DNA of 64,000 nucleotides from UMGS1840 sp045661305 (GTDB lineage: Bacteria; Bacillota; Clostridia; UMGS1840): NCBI GenBank assembly GCA_045661305.1, contig JAZRFJ010000009.1, positions 36,290 to 100,289 of the forward strand. The letters run 5' to 3'. The first letter of the stretch is position 1. The number at the start of each line of letters is the position of its first letter. Below the pieces are notes generated by a model. It saw only the letters and a list, made by a program, of their open reading frames with translations, made no database searches and was not told where the DNA came from. Below, one piece after another: positions 42,152 to 50,714 of the stretch. The translations under genes were made by a program, and so were the position numbers.

Positions 42152-43372
42152 TTGAGAGAAATCAGTAAAAAAATTAAAAAAGAGAGAACTATTCTTCATT
42201 GTGACCTTAATAACTTTTTTGCATCCTGTGAATGTATCCTAAATCCAGAACTAAAAGATGTTCCAATGGCAGTTGCAGGATATGAAGAAACAAGAACAGG
42301 AATAATTTTAGCAAAAAACAATATTGCAAAAAAATATAATATAAAAACTGCTGAAACAATATGGCAGGCGAAGAAAAAATGTCCGTCTCTTGTTATTGTT
42401 CATCCGCATATGGATCTTTATAAAGAGTATTCAGAGAAAGTAAAAAAACTATATTATGAATATACTGACCTTGTTGAGCCGTTCGGGATAGATGAATGTT
42501 ATCTTGATGTAACAAACAGTAAAAAGCTTTTCGGAGACGGAAAAACGATTGCTGATATATTAAGAGAAAGAGTAAAAAAAGAATTTGGACTTACAATTTC
42601 TGTTGGTGTATCTTTTAACAAAGTTTTTGCAAAGCTTGGGAGTGACTATAAAAAACCAGATGCTGTAACAGTTATAACTAAAGAAAACTTCAGAGAGTTT
42701 TTATATAATATTCCTATCGAAAATTTATTTTTTGTAGGAAAGGAAACGAAGAAAGTTTTAAATAAAATGTGCCTTGATACTATTGGAAAAGTAGCCAACG
42801 AAAAAAGAGAACTGCTTACAATGGCTTTAGGAAAACTTGGCGGAACCATATGGGATTATTCAAACGGTATTGATGAGAGTGAGGTTGCTAATTTTTTAGA
42901 TAAAAAAACACCCAAATCAATCGGTAACGGAAAAACCTTTGAAAAAGACCTTGAGGATATTGTTCTTTTAAAATCCGAAGTAATGCTTCTGTGTGAGGAA
43001 ATTTCCGAAAGATTGAGAAGTATTGACAGAAAATGTACAGTTGTTTCAGTAACTTTTAAATCACCTGATTTGAAAACTAAGGCAAAACAGACTACTCTTT
43101 CTTCTTCTACTTGCAATGCGTCTGATATATATAGTGCGGCAGTTGAAATAATAGAAAAGAATTTTTATAATTTTGGTCCTGTCCGCGCTGCAACTATTAC
43201 TGTACGCGGTATTGTTTTTGACGACGGATGTGAACAAATATCTATGTTTATGAATGAAGAAGAAAAGAAAAAAGACAGAAAACTGATTGAAGATGCAATG
43301 TATAATATAAAGAATAAATATGGTTTTGACTCTATTTCCTATGGAATATCAGGAATAAGAAGAAAAAAATAA
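42152..43372 (+). CDS. dinB: Y-family DNA polymerase IV
   Basis: This error-prone translesion polymerase has 406 residues. The first catalytic Asp is in LHCDLNNFFASCE, the second in FGIDECYLDVT (Asp-Glu), and VGVSFNKVFAKLGSD forms the finger/palm region. A helix-hairpin-helix thumb and little finger follow (RERVKK ... GAD-like C-terminus). The GTG at 42143 is inside the ribosome binding site AAGGTGA, so the TTG at 42152, 6 nt downstream, is taken as start. It lacks a recognisable beta-clamp-binding tail, but the little finger is complete. Monocistronic. Confidence 0.92.
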   Translation: MREISKKIKKERTILHCDLNNFFASCECILNPELKDVPMAVAGYEETRTGIILAKNNIAKKYNIKTAETIWQAKKKCPSLVIVHPHMDLYKEYSEKVKKLYYEYTDLVEPFGIDECYLDVTNSKKLFGDGKTIADILRERVKKEFGLTISVGVSFNKVFAKLGSDYKKPDAVTVITKENFREFLYNIPIENLFFVGKETKKVLNKMCLDTIGKVANEKRELLTMALGKLGGTIWDYSNGIDESEVANFLDKKTPKSIGNGKTFEKDLEDIVLLKSEVMLLCEEISERLRSIDRKCTVVSVTFKSPDLKTKAKQTTLSSSTCNASDIYSAAVEIIEKNFYNFGPVRAATITVRGIVFDDGCEQISMFMNEEEKKKDRKLIEDAMYNIKNKYGFDSISYGISGIRRKK

Positions 43373-43389
43373 TTGTTGTGCATAATATA

Positions 43390-43422
43390 TAAAAAGATTG
43401 ACAAAGTTTGTTAATCTTTTTT
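43390..43422 (+). terminator. terminator after dinB
   Basis: AAAAAGATTGACAAA pairs with TTTGTTAATCTTTTT, leaving a T run. Confidence 0.8.
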
Positions 43423-43432
43423 TGTTTTATAG

Positions 43433-43461
43433 TTGACTTTTTTAAAAAAGTCGGCTATAAT
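43433..43461 (+). promoter_or_regulatory. promoter of the ABC exporter with embedded palindrome
   Basis: TTGACT (43433-43438), a 17-bp spacer and TATAAT (43456-43461). GACTTTTTT-AAAAAAGTC is a perfect 18-bp palindrome covering part of the -35 and the spacer, a possible operator. Confidence 0.75.
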
Positions 43462-43531
43462 TGTCGGTGATAAAATTAATATTGCAAGAACTGAAAGTGT
43501 TAGAAAAATAACATTTGATGGGGATAGTATT

Positions 43532-45322
43532 ATGAACAACGATAATAAAAACAAAAATAAAAACAATTTTTGGAAAATAATATCACAGTATATTCAGGGA
43601 TATGAAAAAAATGTCGCTGTTTCTGTGATATTTTCTTTGTTAACTGGCATAATGGTTGCGATACAACCGCTTGTTATAAAATATATTGTAGATGATGGAA
43701 TTTTAATTGATGCAGATGTTGATATTAAAATTAAAAAAGTTCTCTTTTTTTGTTTGTGTTATATTGTAATTTCTTTTTTGAGAATAAGCTTGTTTGGAAT
43801 TGCTGCACATTCAATGTACAAGCTTATGGAGGGAACGCTTTCAAACCTAAGAAATACTTTTTTCTCAAGTGTTCAAAGACTTTCCATGAGCTTTTATGAT
43901 AAAACAGCTTCAGGTGAAATTTTTAACTGTATTATGGGTTCACCTATGAATAATATAAAAACTTTTTTAAGTAATGTTGTTATTTCTATTCCATACCAAA
44001 GCATTTCGTTTATAATTTCACTTGCTGCCCTTATTTCTTATGACTGGCTCCTTACTGCTATACTCGTTTTTATTGCTTTTATAATGGTATTTCTTAATAT
44101 GCGTTCAAAAAAGAAAATCAAACTTATAGCAAAGGACTATATTGCAACAGAAAATCAGGCAAGTAAATACATAAATGATATGATTCATGGACTTGAAGCA
44201 ACAAAAATGTATTCAACAGAAAAGGATACAATAGAAAAATTCAAAAAATATACAGGTGATATAAAAGAAAAAGGTGTTGATATGGCAACATCTATATGGT
44301 TTCAACATGCAAAACCTGAATTTGTGCAATATTTCGGGACAGCAGTTGTTTATGCCGTAGGTGCACTTCTTTGTATATACAGAGGTCTTTCGACAGGTGT
44401 TCTTTTTGCTTTTTTGAGCAGTATGGGAATAATTCTTACAACAATTTCTTCAATTCTTCAGATACTTCTCAGTCAGTCAAGTGCTTCAGCAGGTCTTGAT
44501 AAAATACAGAGTGTAATTGATTATAAATCTGAAACACCTGAGGTTGATGAAAAAAGGCAAAGAAGTATTGAGGTTGAACGCTCAAGTGCAATTACAAAGG
44601 ATAAACCTTGTATTGAATTTAAAAATGTGAATTTTGGGTATGATGATAAGACAATATATGATAATTTTAACTGCAGGATAAAATATAACGAGAGTATCGG
44701 ACTGGTTGGAGGAAGCGGCAGTGGAAAAAGTACATTTACAAAGCTTGTAATGCGTCTTTATGATGTGAATGCAGGCGAAGTGAACTTACATGGACGAAAT
44801 ATTAAAGATTTTAAGCTTCATGATATGAGAAAGTGCTTTGGTGTTGTTCCTCAAAATCCATTTATGTTTCAGTGCTCAATTTTAGAAAATGTTCGTATTG
44901 CACGTCCAGAAGCTACAAATAATGAAGTTATAAAGGCAATGGAAATTGCTCACGTTCATGAGTTTGTGAATGACCTTCCTTTAGGTTGGAATACTGTTAT
45001 AGGTGACGGAGGTTTATCACTTTCAGGAGGTCAGAAGCAAAGAATAGCGATAGCCCGTGCCATTTTGGGAAATCCCGATGTTCTTATTTTTGACGAAGCT
45101 ACTTCAGCACTTGATAATGTTTCGGAAAAACTTATACAAAAATCAATGGAAGAGCTTATGAAAACACATACCGTTATTATTGTTGCTCACAGACTTACAA
45201 CAATAAAAAATGTTGACAGAATTTTAGTTTTTGAAAAAGGGAAAATCGTTGAAGAAGGAAAATTTGATGAGCTTTCTGAAAAAGACGGAGTGTTTAAGGA
45301 ATTACTTACTTTTAAAGGATGA
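43532..45322 (+). CDS. ABC exporter half-transporter (MsbA/BmrA-like)
   Basis: The 596-residue fused transporter has six membrane helices (about residues 25-310). The nucleotide-binding domain has Walker A GGSGSGKST (near residue 392), signature LSGGQKQRIAIARA, Walker B VLIFDEATSALD and H-loop IIVAHRLT. It opens with an Asn/Lys-rich cytoplasmic segment. The substrate is unknown; lipids, drugs or peptides are all possible. The upstream ATG-less extension (from 43433) lies inside the promoter and is not translated. GGGGAT precedes the ATG at 43532. It overlaps the PAP2 phosphatase gene by 4 bp (ATGA), suggesting a lipid-linked envelope role (inference). Confidence 0.9.
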   Translation: MNNDNKNKNKNNFWKIISQYIQGYEKNVAVSVIFSLLTGIMVAIQPLVIKYIVDDGILIDADVDIKIKKVLFFCLCYIVISFLRISLFGIAAHSMYKLMEGTLSNLRNTFFSSVQRLSMSFYDKTASGEIFNCIMGSPMNNIKTFLSNVVISIPYQSISFIISLAALISYDWLLTAILVFIAFIMVFLNMRSKKKIKLIAKDYIATENQASKYINDMIHGLEATKMYSTEKDTIEKFKKYTGDIKEKGVDMATSIWFQHAKPEFVQYFGTAVVYAVGALLCIYRGLSTGVLFAFLSSMGIILTTISSILQILLSQSSASAGLDKIQSVIDYKSETPEVDEKRQRSIEVERSSAITKDKPCIEFKNVNFGYDDKTIYDNFNCRIKYNESIGLVGGSGSGKSTFTKLVMRLYDVNAGEVNLHGRNIKDFKLHDMRKCFGVVPQNPFMFQCSILENVRIARPEATNNEVIKAMEIAHVHEFVNDLPLGWNTVIGDGGLSLSGGQKQRIAIARAILGNPDVLIFDEATSALDNVSEKLIQKSMEELMKTHTVIIVAHRLTTIKNVDRILVFEKGKIVEEGKFDELSEKDGVFKELLTFKG

Positions 45323-45873
45323 TTGTTTTGGATACTGTTTTATATATTGATAATTTAGTTTTGGATTGGATTTATTCGTTTACAAATCCATTTTTAGATA
45401 AAATTGTACCTGTTGTTACATCACTTGGAAACGGTGGTGCTATATGGATTTTAATTTGCGTGATACTTTTAATTTTCAAAAAAACACGCAAGTGCGGTAT
45501 AACGATTGCACTCGGATTAATTATAAATCTGATTGTTTGCAATGCTATTTTGAAAAATTTATTTGCACGGATAAGGCCCTATGAAATAAACGGAATAAAG
45601 GAACTTCTTATTGCATTTCCTCATGATTTTTCTTTTCCGTCAGGACATAGTTCATCATCTTTTGTTGCAGCAACATCAATTTTTCTATATTATAAAAAAA
45701 GCGGAGTGGCAGCGCTTTTTCTTGCTTTTTTGATTGCGCTTTCAAGACTTTACCTTTATGTTCATTATCCGTCAGATGTAATCATCGGAAGCTTAATTGG
45801 AGTGATAGTTTCTTTTATAAGCTACCTTTTAGTAAAAAAATTTTCAAACAAAAGTTTTAAAAAAACAAAGTGA
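45319..45873 (+). CDS. PAP2-family phosphatase, undecaprenyl-diphosphatase-like
   Basis: This 184-residue membrane phosphatase has four to five hydrophobic segments. The three PAP2 signatures are present: K-x6-R-P in KNLFARIRPYE (near residue 77), PSGHSSSSF (near 108) and SRLYLYVHYPSD (near 143) with catalytic His. BcrC-type relatives recycle undecaprenyl pyrophosphate; others act on lipid phosphates. Coupled to the ABC exporter by a 4-bp overlap. Confidence 0.9.
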   Translation: MIVLDTVLYIDNLVLDWIYSFTNPFLDKIVPVVTSLGNGGAIWILICVILLIFKKTRKCGITIALGLIINLIVCNAILKNLFARIRPYEINGIKELLIAFPHDFSFPSGHSSSSFVAATSIFLYYKKSGVAALFLAFLIALSRLYLYVHYPSDVIIGSLIGVIVSFISYLLVKKFSNKSFKKTK

Positions 45874-45900
45874 ATATTTTATATTTTTTAAGACTATAAT
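45870..45900 (+). promoter_or_regulatory. possible promoter of the 126-nt RNA
   Basis: TATAAT at 45895-45900 would place transcription start at about 45907, exactly at the first stem of the RNA. No good -35 is seen (nearest GTGAAT, 45870), so this is weak. Confidence 0.4.
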
Positions 45901-45906
45901 ATAAGT

Positions 45907-46032
45907 GATTTACAGGGTATAACCAAAATATTTTTTATTTTGGTTGGTGAAGTACATATTCTTGCTTCACCCTCTGTAAATAACGGTAAATTAAGATTCC
46001 TTGTTATAAATTAGTATAACAAGGTTTTTTTT
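45907..46032 (+). ncRNA. candidate structured non-coding RNA with three-way junction and terminator
   Basis: The 126-nt intergenic segment has no ORF. P1 is ATTTACAG (45908-45915) / CTGTAAAT (45974-45981). It encloses P2, AACCAAAATA (45921-45930) / TATTTTGGTT (45936-45945), and P3, GGTGAAG (45946-45952) / CTTCACC (45965-45971). P2 and P3 abut with no spacer, allowing coaxial stacking. After a 17-nt linker comes a perfect 10-bp terminator, CCTTGTTATA (45999-46008) / TATAACAAGG (46015-46024), with eight T. The next gene has its own promoter at 46034, so this is probably a free RNA or a 3' end RNA of the ABC-PAP2 operon rather than a leader. Confidence 0.65.
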
Positions 46033-46033
46033 A

Positions 46034-46062
46034 TTGACAAATTTTTAAGATTGTTGTATTAT
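46034..46062 (+). promoter_or_regulatory. promoter of the CYTH-TtcA-like pair
   Basis: TTGACA (46034-46039), a 17-bp spacer and TATTAT (46057-46062), immediately behind the RNA terminator. Confidence 0.7.
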
Positions 46063-46109
46063 ATAATAGTAGATTATTAAACGACTGTAATAGAAGGAAA
46101 TATAAAAGA

Positions 46110-46886
46110 ATGCAAAGTAATATTTGTGTTACCGGTGAAGAAGCTTCAAAGGTAATTGATTTAGTAAAAGAAAAATATTTTGATATAAATTTTTATCTAT
46201 ATGATACTATTAATGAAACTGAAGATAAAAATAAAATCTTTAGCTTTTTTGATGCAGTTTTTTATTATGGGGCTTCCGATAAAAACGAATTTATAAACTA
46301 TTTTACAGGTCACAATCATTTCAGAATGATTAATTCTTCTTATGGAACAAATGAGCTTTTTTTAGAAATAGACAGTTTTATTGGCGGAGATACCCATTAT
46401 GAAATAGAAAAGAAATTTATAATTGAGTATCCCGATATTGATGTGCTTAACTGTCTAAAAAACGCACAGAAAGTTTATATAAGCCAAAGCTATATAAACG
46501 ATAAAGGTGTAAGAAAGAGAATAAGAAAAAGAGGAATAGACGGTGTTTATTCGTACTATCTTACGATGAAAAAAACTATTTCAGGCTTTAAAAAAGAAGA
46601 AGTTGAATATAAGATTACAAGAGAAGAATATGAAACTTTGAAAAACAATAATAAAGACAATCTTACTATTGAAAAAACAAGATATTGTTTAAGCGAAAAT
46701 TTCACCTATTATGAAATAGATGTTTATCCTTTCTGGAAAGATAAAGCCGTTATGGAAATCGAGTTAAAAGACGAGAATGAAAAATATATTTTACCAAAAA
46801 ATATAAAAATAATTAAAGATGTATCAACTGATAAGAATTATTCAAATTATAATCTTGCATTATTAAATAAAAATAAGTCGGAGTAA
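46110..46886 (+). CDS. CYTH-domain protein with eroded N-terminal AAA-like domain
   Basis: The C-terminal part (about residues 108-250) is a CYTH triphosphate tunnel domain beginning YEIEKKF (E-x-E-x-K motif), with RKRIRKRG, YYLTMKK and MEIELKDE supplying the charged tunnel residues. CYTH proteins hydrolyse triphosphates or act as adenylate cyclases. Residues 1-105 resemble the two ends of an AAA_28-type ATPase found N-terminal to CYTH in Ttd14-like proteins. The opening strand ICVTG is followed by EEASKV instead of a G-x-x-G-x-G-K-T P-loop, and the end TGHNHFRMINSS is kept. The ATPase core is therefore deleted. Followed 3 bp later by a TtcA-like gene. Confidence 0.78.
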   Translation: MQSNICVTGEEASKVIDLVKEKYFDINFYLYDTINETEDKNKIFSFFDAVFYYGASDKNEFINYFTGHNHFRMINSSYGTNELFLEIDSFIGGDTHYEIEKKFIIEYPDIDVLNCLKNAQKVYISQSYINDKGVRKRIRKRGIDGVYSYYLTMKKTISGFKKEEVEYKITREEYETLKNNNKDNLTIEKTRYCLSENFTYYEIDVYPFWKDKAVMEIELKDENEKYILPKNIKIIKDVSTDKNYSNYNLALLNKNKSE

Positions 46887-46889
46887 AGT

Positions 46890-47720
46890 ATGAAAAAGCT
46901 TGAAAGATATCAACAGATTGAAAGAAGTATAATAACAAAATACAGAAAAACTATATGGAAAAAATTCACTTCAGCGATAAGTGAATTTGATATGATAAAA
47001 GAAAATGATAAAATAGCTGTATGTATTTCGGGCGGAAAAGATTCTATGCTCATGGCAAAATGTATGCAGGAAATAAAAAAACACGGGCATACTGATTTTG
47101 AACTTGAGTTTATTGTTATGAATCCAGGTTATAACGAAAAAAACAGAATTAAAATTGAAGAAAATGCAAAGCTTTTAAATATTCCGATTAAAATGTTTGA
47201 AACGCAGATTTTTGATATTGTTCATTCTGTTACAGAATCACCTTGCTATCTGTGTGCAAGAATGAGAAGAGGTAATCTTTACAGTTTTGCAAAAAGTCTT
47301 GGATGTAACAAAATTGCTTTGGGACATCATTTTGATGATGTGTGCGAAACAGTTTTAATGAGTATGTTCTACGGCTGTGAATTTAAAACAATGATGCCCA
47401 AGCTTCACTCAACTAATTTTGAGGGGATGGAGCTTATAAGACCGCTTTATTTTGTCAGCGAGGAAGATATAGTTTCATGGAGTAGTTATAACAATCTCGA
47501 ATTTATCCGTTGTGCATGCCGTTTTACTGAAAACTTATCAAAAGAAGAAAATGAGGGTTTATCAAAAAGACTTGAAATGAAAAACCTCATTAAAGAAATG
47601 AAAAAAACAAATAAAAATGTTTGTTATAATATTTATAAAAGTACCTGTGGTGTAAACTTAAAAACAATAATCGGATATAAAAAAGACGGAGAACTCCATT
47701 CTTTTTTGGATAAGTATTAA
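46890..47720 (+). CDS. TtcA/TtuA-family PP-loop tRNA thiolase
   Basis: This 276-residue ATP-pyrophosphatase has the PP-loop CISGGKDSM (near residue 46), the internal cysteines of CYLCARMRRGNLY (CxxC near 130) and GHHFDDVCET, the TtcA-family pattern in which CxxC plus another Cys bind an iron-sulfur cluster. Such enzymes thiolate tRNA (for example 2-thiocytidine 32). A later RCACRF supplies the third cysteine. Here it is paired with a CYTH protein, an arrangement I cannot explain. The exact tRNA target is not predictable. Confidence 0.85.
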   Translation: MKKLERYQQIERSIITKYRKTIWKKFTSAISEFDMIKENDKIAVCISGGKDSMLMAKCMQEIKKHGHTDFELEFIVMNPGYNEKNRIKIEENAKLLNIPIKMFETQIFDIVHSVTESPCYLCARMRRGNLYSFAKSLGCNKIALGHHFDDVCETVLMSMFYGCEFKTMMPKLHSTNFEGMELIRPLYFVSEEDIVSWSSYNNLEFIRCACRFTENLSKEENEGLSKRLEMKNLIKEMKKTNKNVCYNIYKSTCGVNLKTIIGYKKDGELHSFLDKY

Positions 47721-47747
47721 AATTATTAAAATTAATTTTAAAAAATA

Positions 47748-47776
47748 TAGACAAAATAATATTTTTTTGTTATAAT
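47748..47776 (+). promoter_or_regulatory. promoter of the parvulin-proS unit
   Basis: TAGACA (47748-47753), a 17-bp spacer and TATAAT (47771-47776) preceded by TTTTGT. Confidence 0.7.
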
Positions 47777-47810
47777 TATATAGTATGTTAAAAAGAAAGG
47801 GAATAATAAC

Positions 47811-49184
47811 ATGAAAATAAATAAGAAAATTATATCAGCCGTCTTAGCAAGCGGTCTTCTTATAACTAGTGCATCTGCTTTTGAAATGACTCCTATTGAT
47901 ACTGTTAAGAATGCTTTTTCACTAAAAGCAGACGGTACATATCTTAATTCGGAAAGCTATGTTTTCGGAAATGCACTTTTTGTTCCTGTAAGAGATGTTG
48001 CTGAAGCTCTTGGTGCAGAGGTTAAATGGGATAATGACACAAGAACAGTTGAAATTACAACAGGAAAAGAAAAAAGTGATAAGTATAACGGAGTATATAC
48101 TGTTAATGCTCAAAATGTGTTACAGCTTCCTGCATATTTTGATTCAGTAAAAATTATTATTGACGGAAAAGAAATACAGGGACAGACATTTATTGCAAAT
48201 GATAAAACATATATTCCTTTTGAGAGCATAGAAGCTCTTACTTCACATATGTATCTTGACCCGCAAACATATTCTTTAAGATTATATTCGCCAACCTTTA
48301 ATACTGATGGGAGTTTTATGACTTACGGTGAGAAAAAGGTTAATAAAGAAGATACAATGGATATTTTAAACTTTGTTTATCAGGCAGATGTTGCTGGTGC
48401 TGCTGTTTCAGAAAGATTTGTATCATTGGACAACTATCTTTTACTTAATGATGCTATTGTAAAGCTTGCATATGAAAGTGGAATTGATATGTCTGAAAAA
48501 ACTCTTGAAAAGTTTTATGAAGAAAACCCTATAAATATGCTTTCACCTGTTGAAACTTTAAAAGATACAGACGGTGTAAAAGAAAATATATTAAAATATT
48601 ATTATGCTTACAAAAATATTGGTGAAAACTTAGGAACACTTTATACACCTACTGACGAAGAGTTAAAAGCCCTTTATGAAAAAACACCTTATTACAATAA
48701 GCTTACTCTTAAAGCACAACATATTCTTATTTCAAAAGATGAAAATGGAGAAGGACTTAAAAAAATAGAGAACTTACTCAAAGAAGCTAAGAAAAAAGGT
48801 ACAGATTTTACAAAGCTTATGCTTGAAAATTCTGAGGACCCGGGTTCACAATCTCAGCCTGACGGTTATGTTTTTGGAGAAGGGGAGATGGTAAGCTCAT
48901 TCTATGAAACAGCATTAAAAACCCCTGTTGGCGAGATTTCAGATGTTTTTGAGAGTGAATATGGTTATCATATTTTAAAAAAAGTTGCACAGTGGGATAA
49001 CGGTATTCCTATGGAAGAAATAAAAGACCAACTTACCCAAACTTATAATTCTGAAAAAATCAATAATGAGCTTCTTAATAATATGATAAATTCAGATGTA
49101 TGGTATAATACATATGAATTAACTACTGAAATTATTAAGACCCTTATTGAAGAGCAGGGAACTTCAGAAAATGATGATTTATAA
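47811..49184 (+). CDS. exported parvulin peptidyl-prolyl isomerase with stalk domain
   Basis: The 457-residue protein has a signal peptide (residues 1-23). A copper-amine-oxidase-N-type stalk domain follows (about residues 35-165, with FVPVRDVAEALGAEVKWDNDTRTVEI), then a helical SurA/PrsA-like region. The parvulin domain spans about 295-400 (LKAQHILISKDENG, FTKLMLENSEDPGS, YGYHILKK). It probably helps fold exported proteins outside the membrane. Unlike PrsA it has no lipobox cysteine, so it is soluble or retained by the stalk domain. proS lies 41 bp downstream without a terminator. Confidence 0.9.
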   Translation: MKINKKIISAVLASGLLITSASAFEMTPIDTVKNAFSLKADGTYLNSESYVFGNALFVPVRDVAEALGAEVKWDNDTRTVEITTGKEKSDKYNGVYTVNAQNVLQLPAYFDSVKIIIDGKEIQGQTFIANDKTYIPFESIEALTSHMYLDPQTYSLRLYSPTFNTDGSFMTYGEKKVNKEDTMDILNFVYQADVAGAAVSERFVSLDNYLLLNDAIVKLAYESGIDMSEKTLEKFYEENPINMLSPVETLKDTDGVKENILKYYYAYKNIGENLGTLYTPTDEELKALYEKTPYYNKLTLKAQHILISKDENGEGLKKIENLLKEAKKKGTDFTKLMLENSEDPGSQSQPDGYVFGEGEMVSSFYETALKTPVGEISDVFESEYGYHILKKVAQWDNGIPMEEIKDQLTQTYNSEKINNELLNNMINSDVWYNTYELTTEIIKTLIEEQGTSENDDL

Positions 49185-49225
49185 ACATAATATACACCAA
49201 ATATAAGAGCGAGAGGAAATAGAAA

Positions 49226-50656
49226 ATGGATAATAAAAAATTAGTTCAGGATATTACAGCAATGGATGAAGACTTTGCGAAATGGTATACAGATATCGTA
49301 AAAAAAGCAGACCTTGTTTCATATTCTTCAGTAAAAGGCTGTATGATAATAAGACCTTACGGATATGCTATCTGGGAGAATATTCAGAAAATTCTTGATA
49401 AGAAATTCAAGGAAACAGGTCATGAAAATGTATATATGCCGATGTTTATTCCTGAAAGCTTACTTAATAAAGAGAAAGACCATGTTGAAGGTTTTGCACC
49501 TGAGGTTGCGTGGGTAACTCACGGAGGAAGTGAAAAACTTCAGGAAAGGCTTTGTGTACGCCCTACAAGTGAAACACTTTTCTGTGACCATTACTCTGAT
49601 ATAATTGAGTCCCATAGAGATTTGCCGAAAAAATATAATCAGTGGTGCAGTGTTGTAAGATGGGAAAAAACAACAAGACCATTCCTTCGTTCATGTGAAT
49701 TTTTGTGGCAGGAGGGTCATACTGCTCACGCAACTGCTGAAGAAGCACAGGAAGAAACAATCACAATGCTCAATGTATATGCTGATTTTTTAAAAGACTA
49801 TCTTGCTATTCCTGTTGTTAAAGGACAAAAAACAGATAAAGAAAAATTTGCAGGTGCTGTTGCAACATATACAATAGAGGCACTTATGCACGACGGTAAA
49901 GCATTGCAGTCAGGTACTTCTCATAATTTTGGTGACGGCTTTGCAAAAGCTTTTGATATTCAATATACTAACAAGGAAAACAAACTTACTTATGTTCATC
50001 AGACATCATGGGGACTTTCAACAAGACTTATCGGTGCAATTATTATGGTACATGGTGATAACGAAGGACTTGTTCTTCCTCCGAATATAGCACCTATTCA
50101 GGTTGCACTTATCCCTATTGCACAGCATAAGGAAGGTGTTTTGGATAAATGTAATGAAATAAAAAATATACTTTCCGATTTTTCTGTTAAGCTTGATGAT
50201 ACCGATAAATCACCAGGTTGGAAATTCTCTGAGTATGAAATGAAAGGTGTACCACTCAGAATTGAGATGGGACCTAAAGATATAGAAAATAATCAGGCTG
50301 TTCTTGTTCGCCGCGACACAAGAGAAAAAACAGTTGTTTGTCTTGATAATATTAAAGAAGAAGTAAAGAAAATGCTTGATTTAATTCAAGAAGACTTACT
50401 TAAAAAGGCAACTGCTCATTTAGAAGAAACAACAAGCATTGCACATGATTATGAAGAATTTAAAGATATTGCAGAAAATAAACCTGGATTTATTAAAGCA
50501 ATGTGGTGCGGTGAGCTTGATTGTGAGCTTAAAATCAAGGAAGATACTACTGTTACAAGCCGTTGTATTCCATTTGTTCAGGAAAATATTTCTGATAAAT
50601 GCGTATGTTGCGGAAAGCCTGCTAAAAAAATGCTTTACTGGGGCAAGGCATACTAA
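49226..50656 (+). CDS. proS: prolyl-tRNA synthetase, archaeal/eukaryotic-type
   Basis: This class II enzyme charges tRNA-Pro. The 476 residues match the short ProS type 3, without the bacterial editing insertion: GCMIIRPYGYAIWENIQ (motif 1), CVRPTSETLF with FLRSCEFLWQEGHTAH (motif 2) and a C-terminal zinc-like domain with CGELDCELKI and CVCCGKPAKKMLYWGKAY ending in the typical aromatic residue. No T-box lies in the 41-bp gap upstream, so expression is probably by read-through from the parvulin promoter. A terminator follows. Confidence 0.96.
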   Translation: MDNKKLVQDITAMDEDFAKWYTDIVKKADLVSYSSVKGCMIIRPYGYAIWENIQKILDKKFKETGHENVYMPMFIPESLLNKEKDHVEGFAPEVAWVTHGGSEKLQERLCVRPTSETLFCDHYSDIIESHRDLPKKYNQWCSVVRWEKTTRPFLRSCEFLWQEGHTAHATAEEAQEETITMLNVYADFLKDYLAIPVVKGQKTDKEKFAGAVATYTIEALMHDGKALQSGTSHNFGDGFAKAFDIQYTNKENKLTYVHQTSWGLSTRLIGAIIMVHGDNEGLVLPPNIAPIQVALIPIAQHKEGVLDKCNEIKNILSDFSVKLDDTDKSPGWKFSEYEMKGVPLRIEMGPKDIENNQAVLVRRDTREKTVVCLDNIKEEVKKMLDLIQEDLLKKATAHLEETTSIAHDYEEFKDIAENKPGFIKAMWCGELDCELKIKEDTTVTSRCIPFVQENISDKCVCCGKPAKKMLYWGKAY

Positions 50657-50673
50657 AAACAAAAAAATATTAT

Positions 50674-50703
50674 AAAAAAGCACTGCTGATGCAGTGCTTT
50701 TTT
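50674..50703. terminator. bidirectional terminator between proS and the stalk-domain gene
   Basis: AAAAAAGCACTGC pairs with GCAGTGCTTTTTT (loop TGAT), flanked by A and T runs for both converging genes. Confidence 0.92.
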
Positions 50704-50714
50704 GATATTAGTTA

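Noticed and set aside
45907..45981. Purine-type riboswitch
   Set aside because: A three-way junction and a UAUAA-like joint are present, but the conserved J2/3 sequence and the loop-loop partners are missing, and no gene follows without its own promoter.
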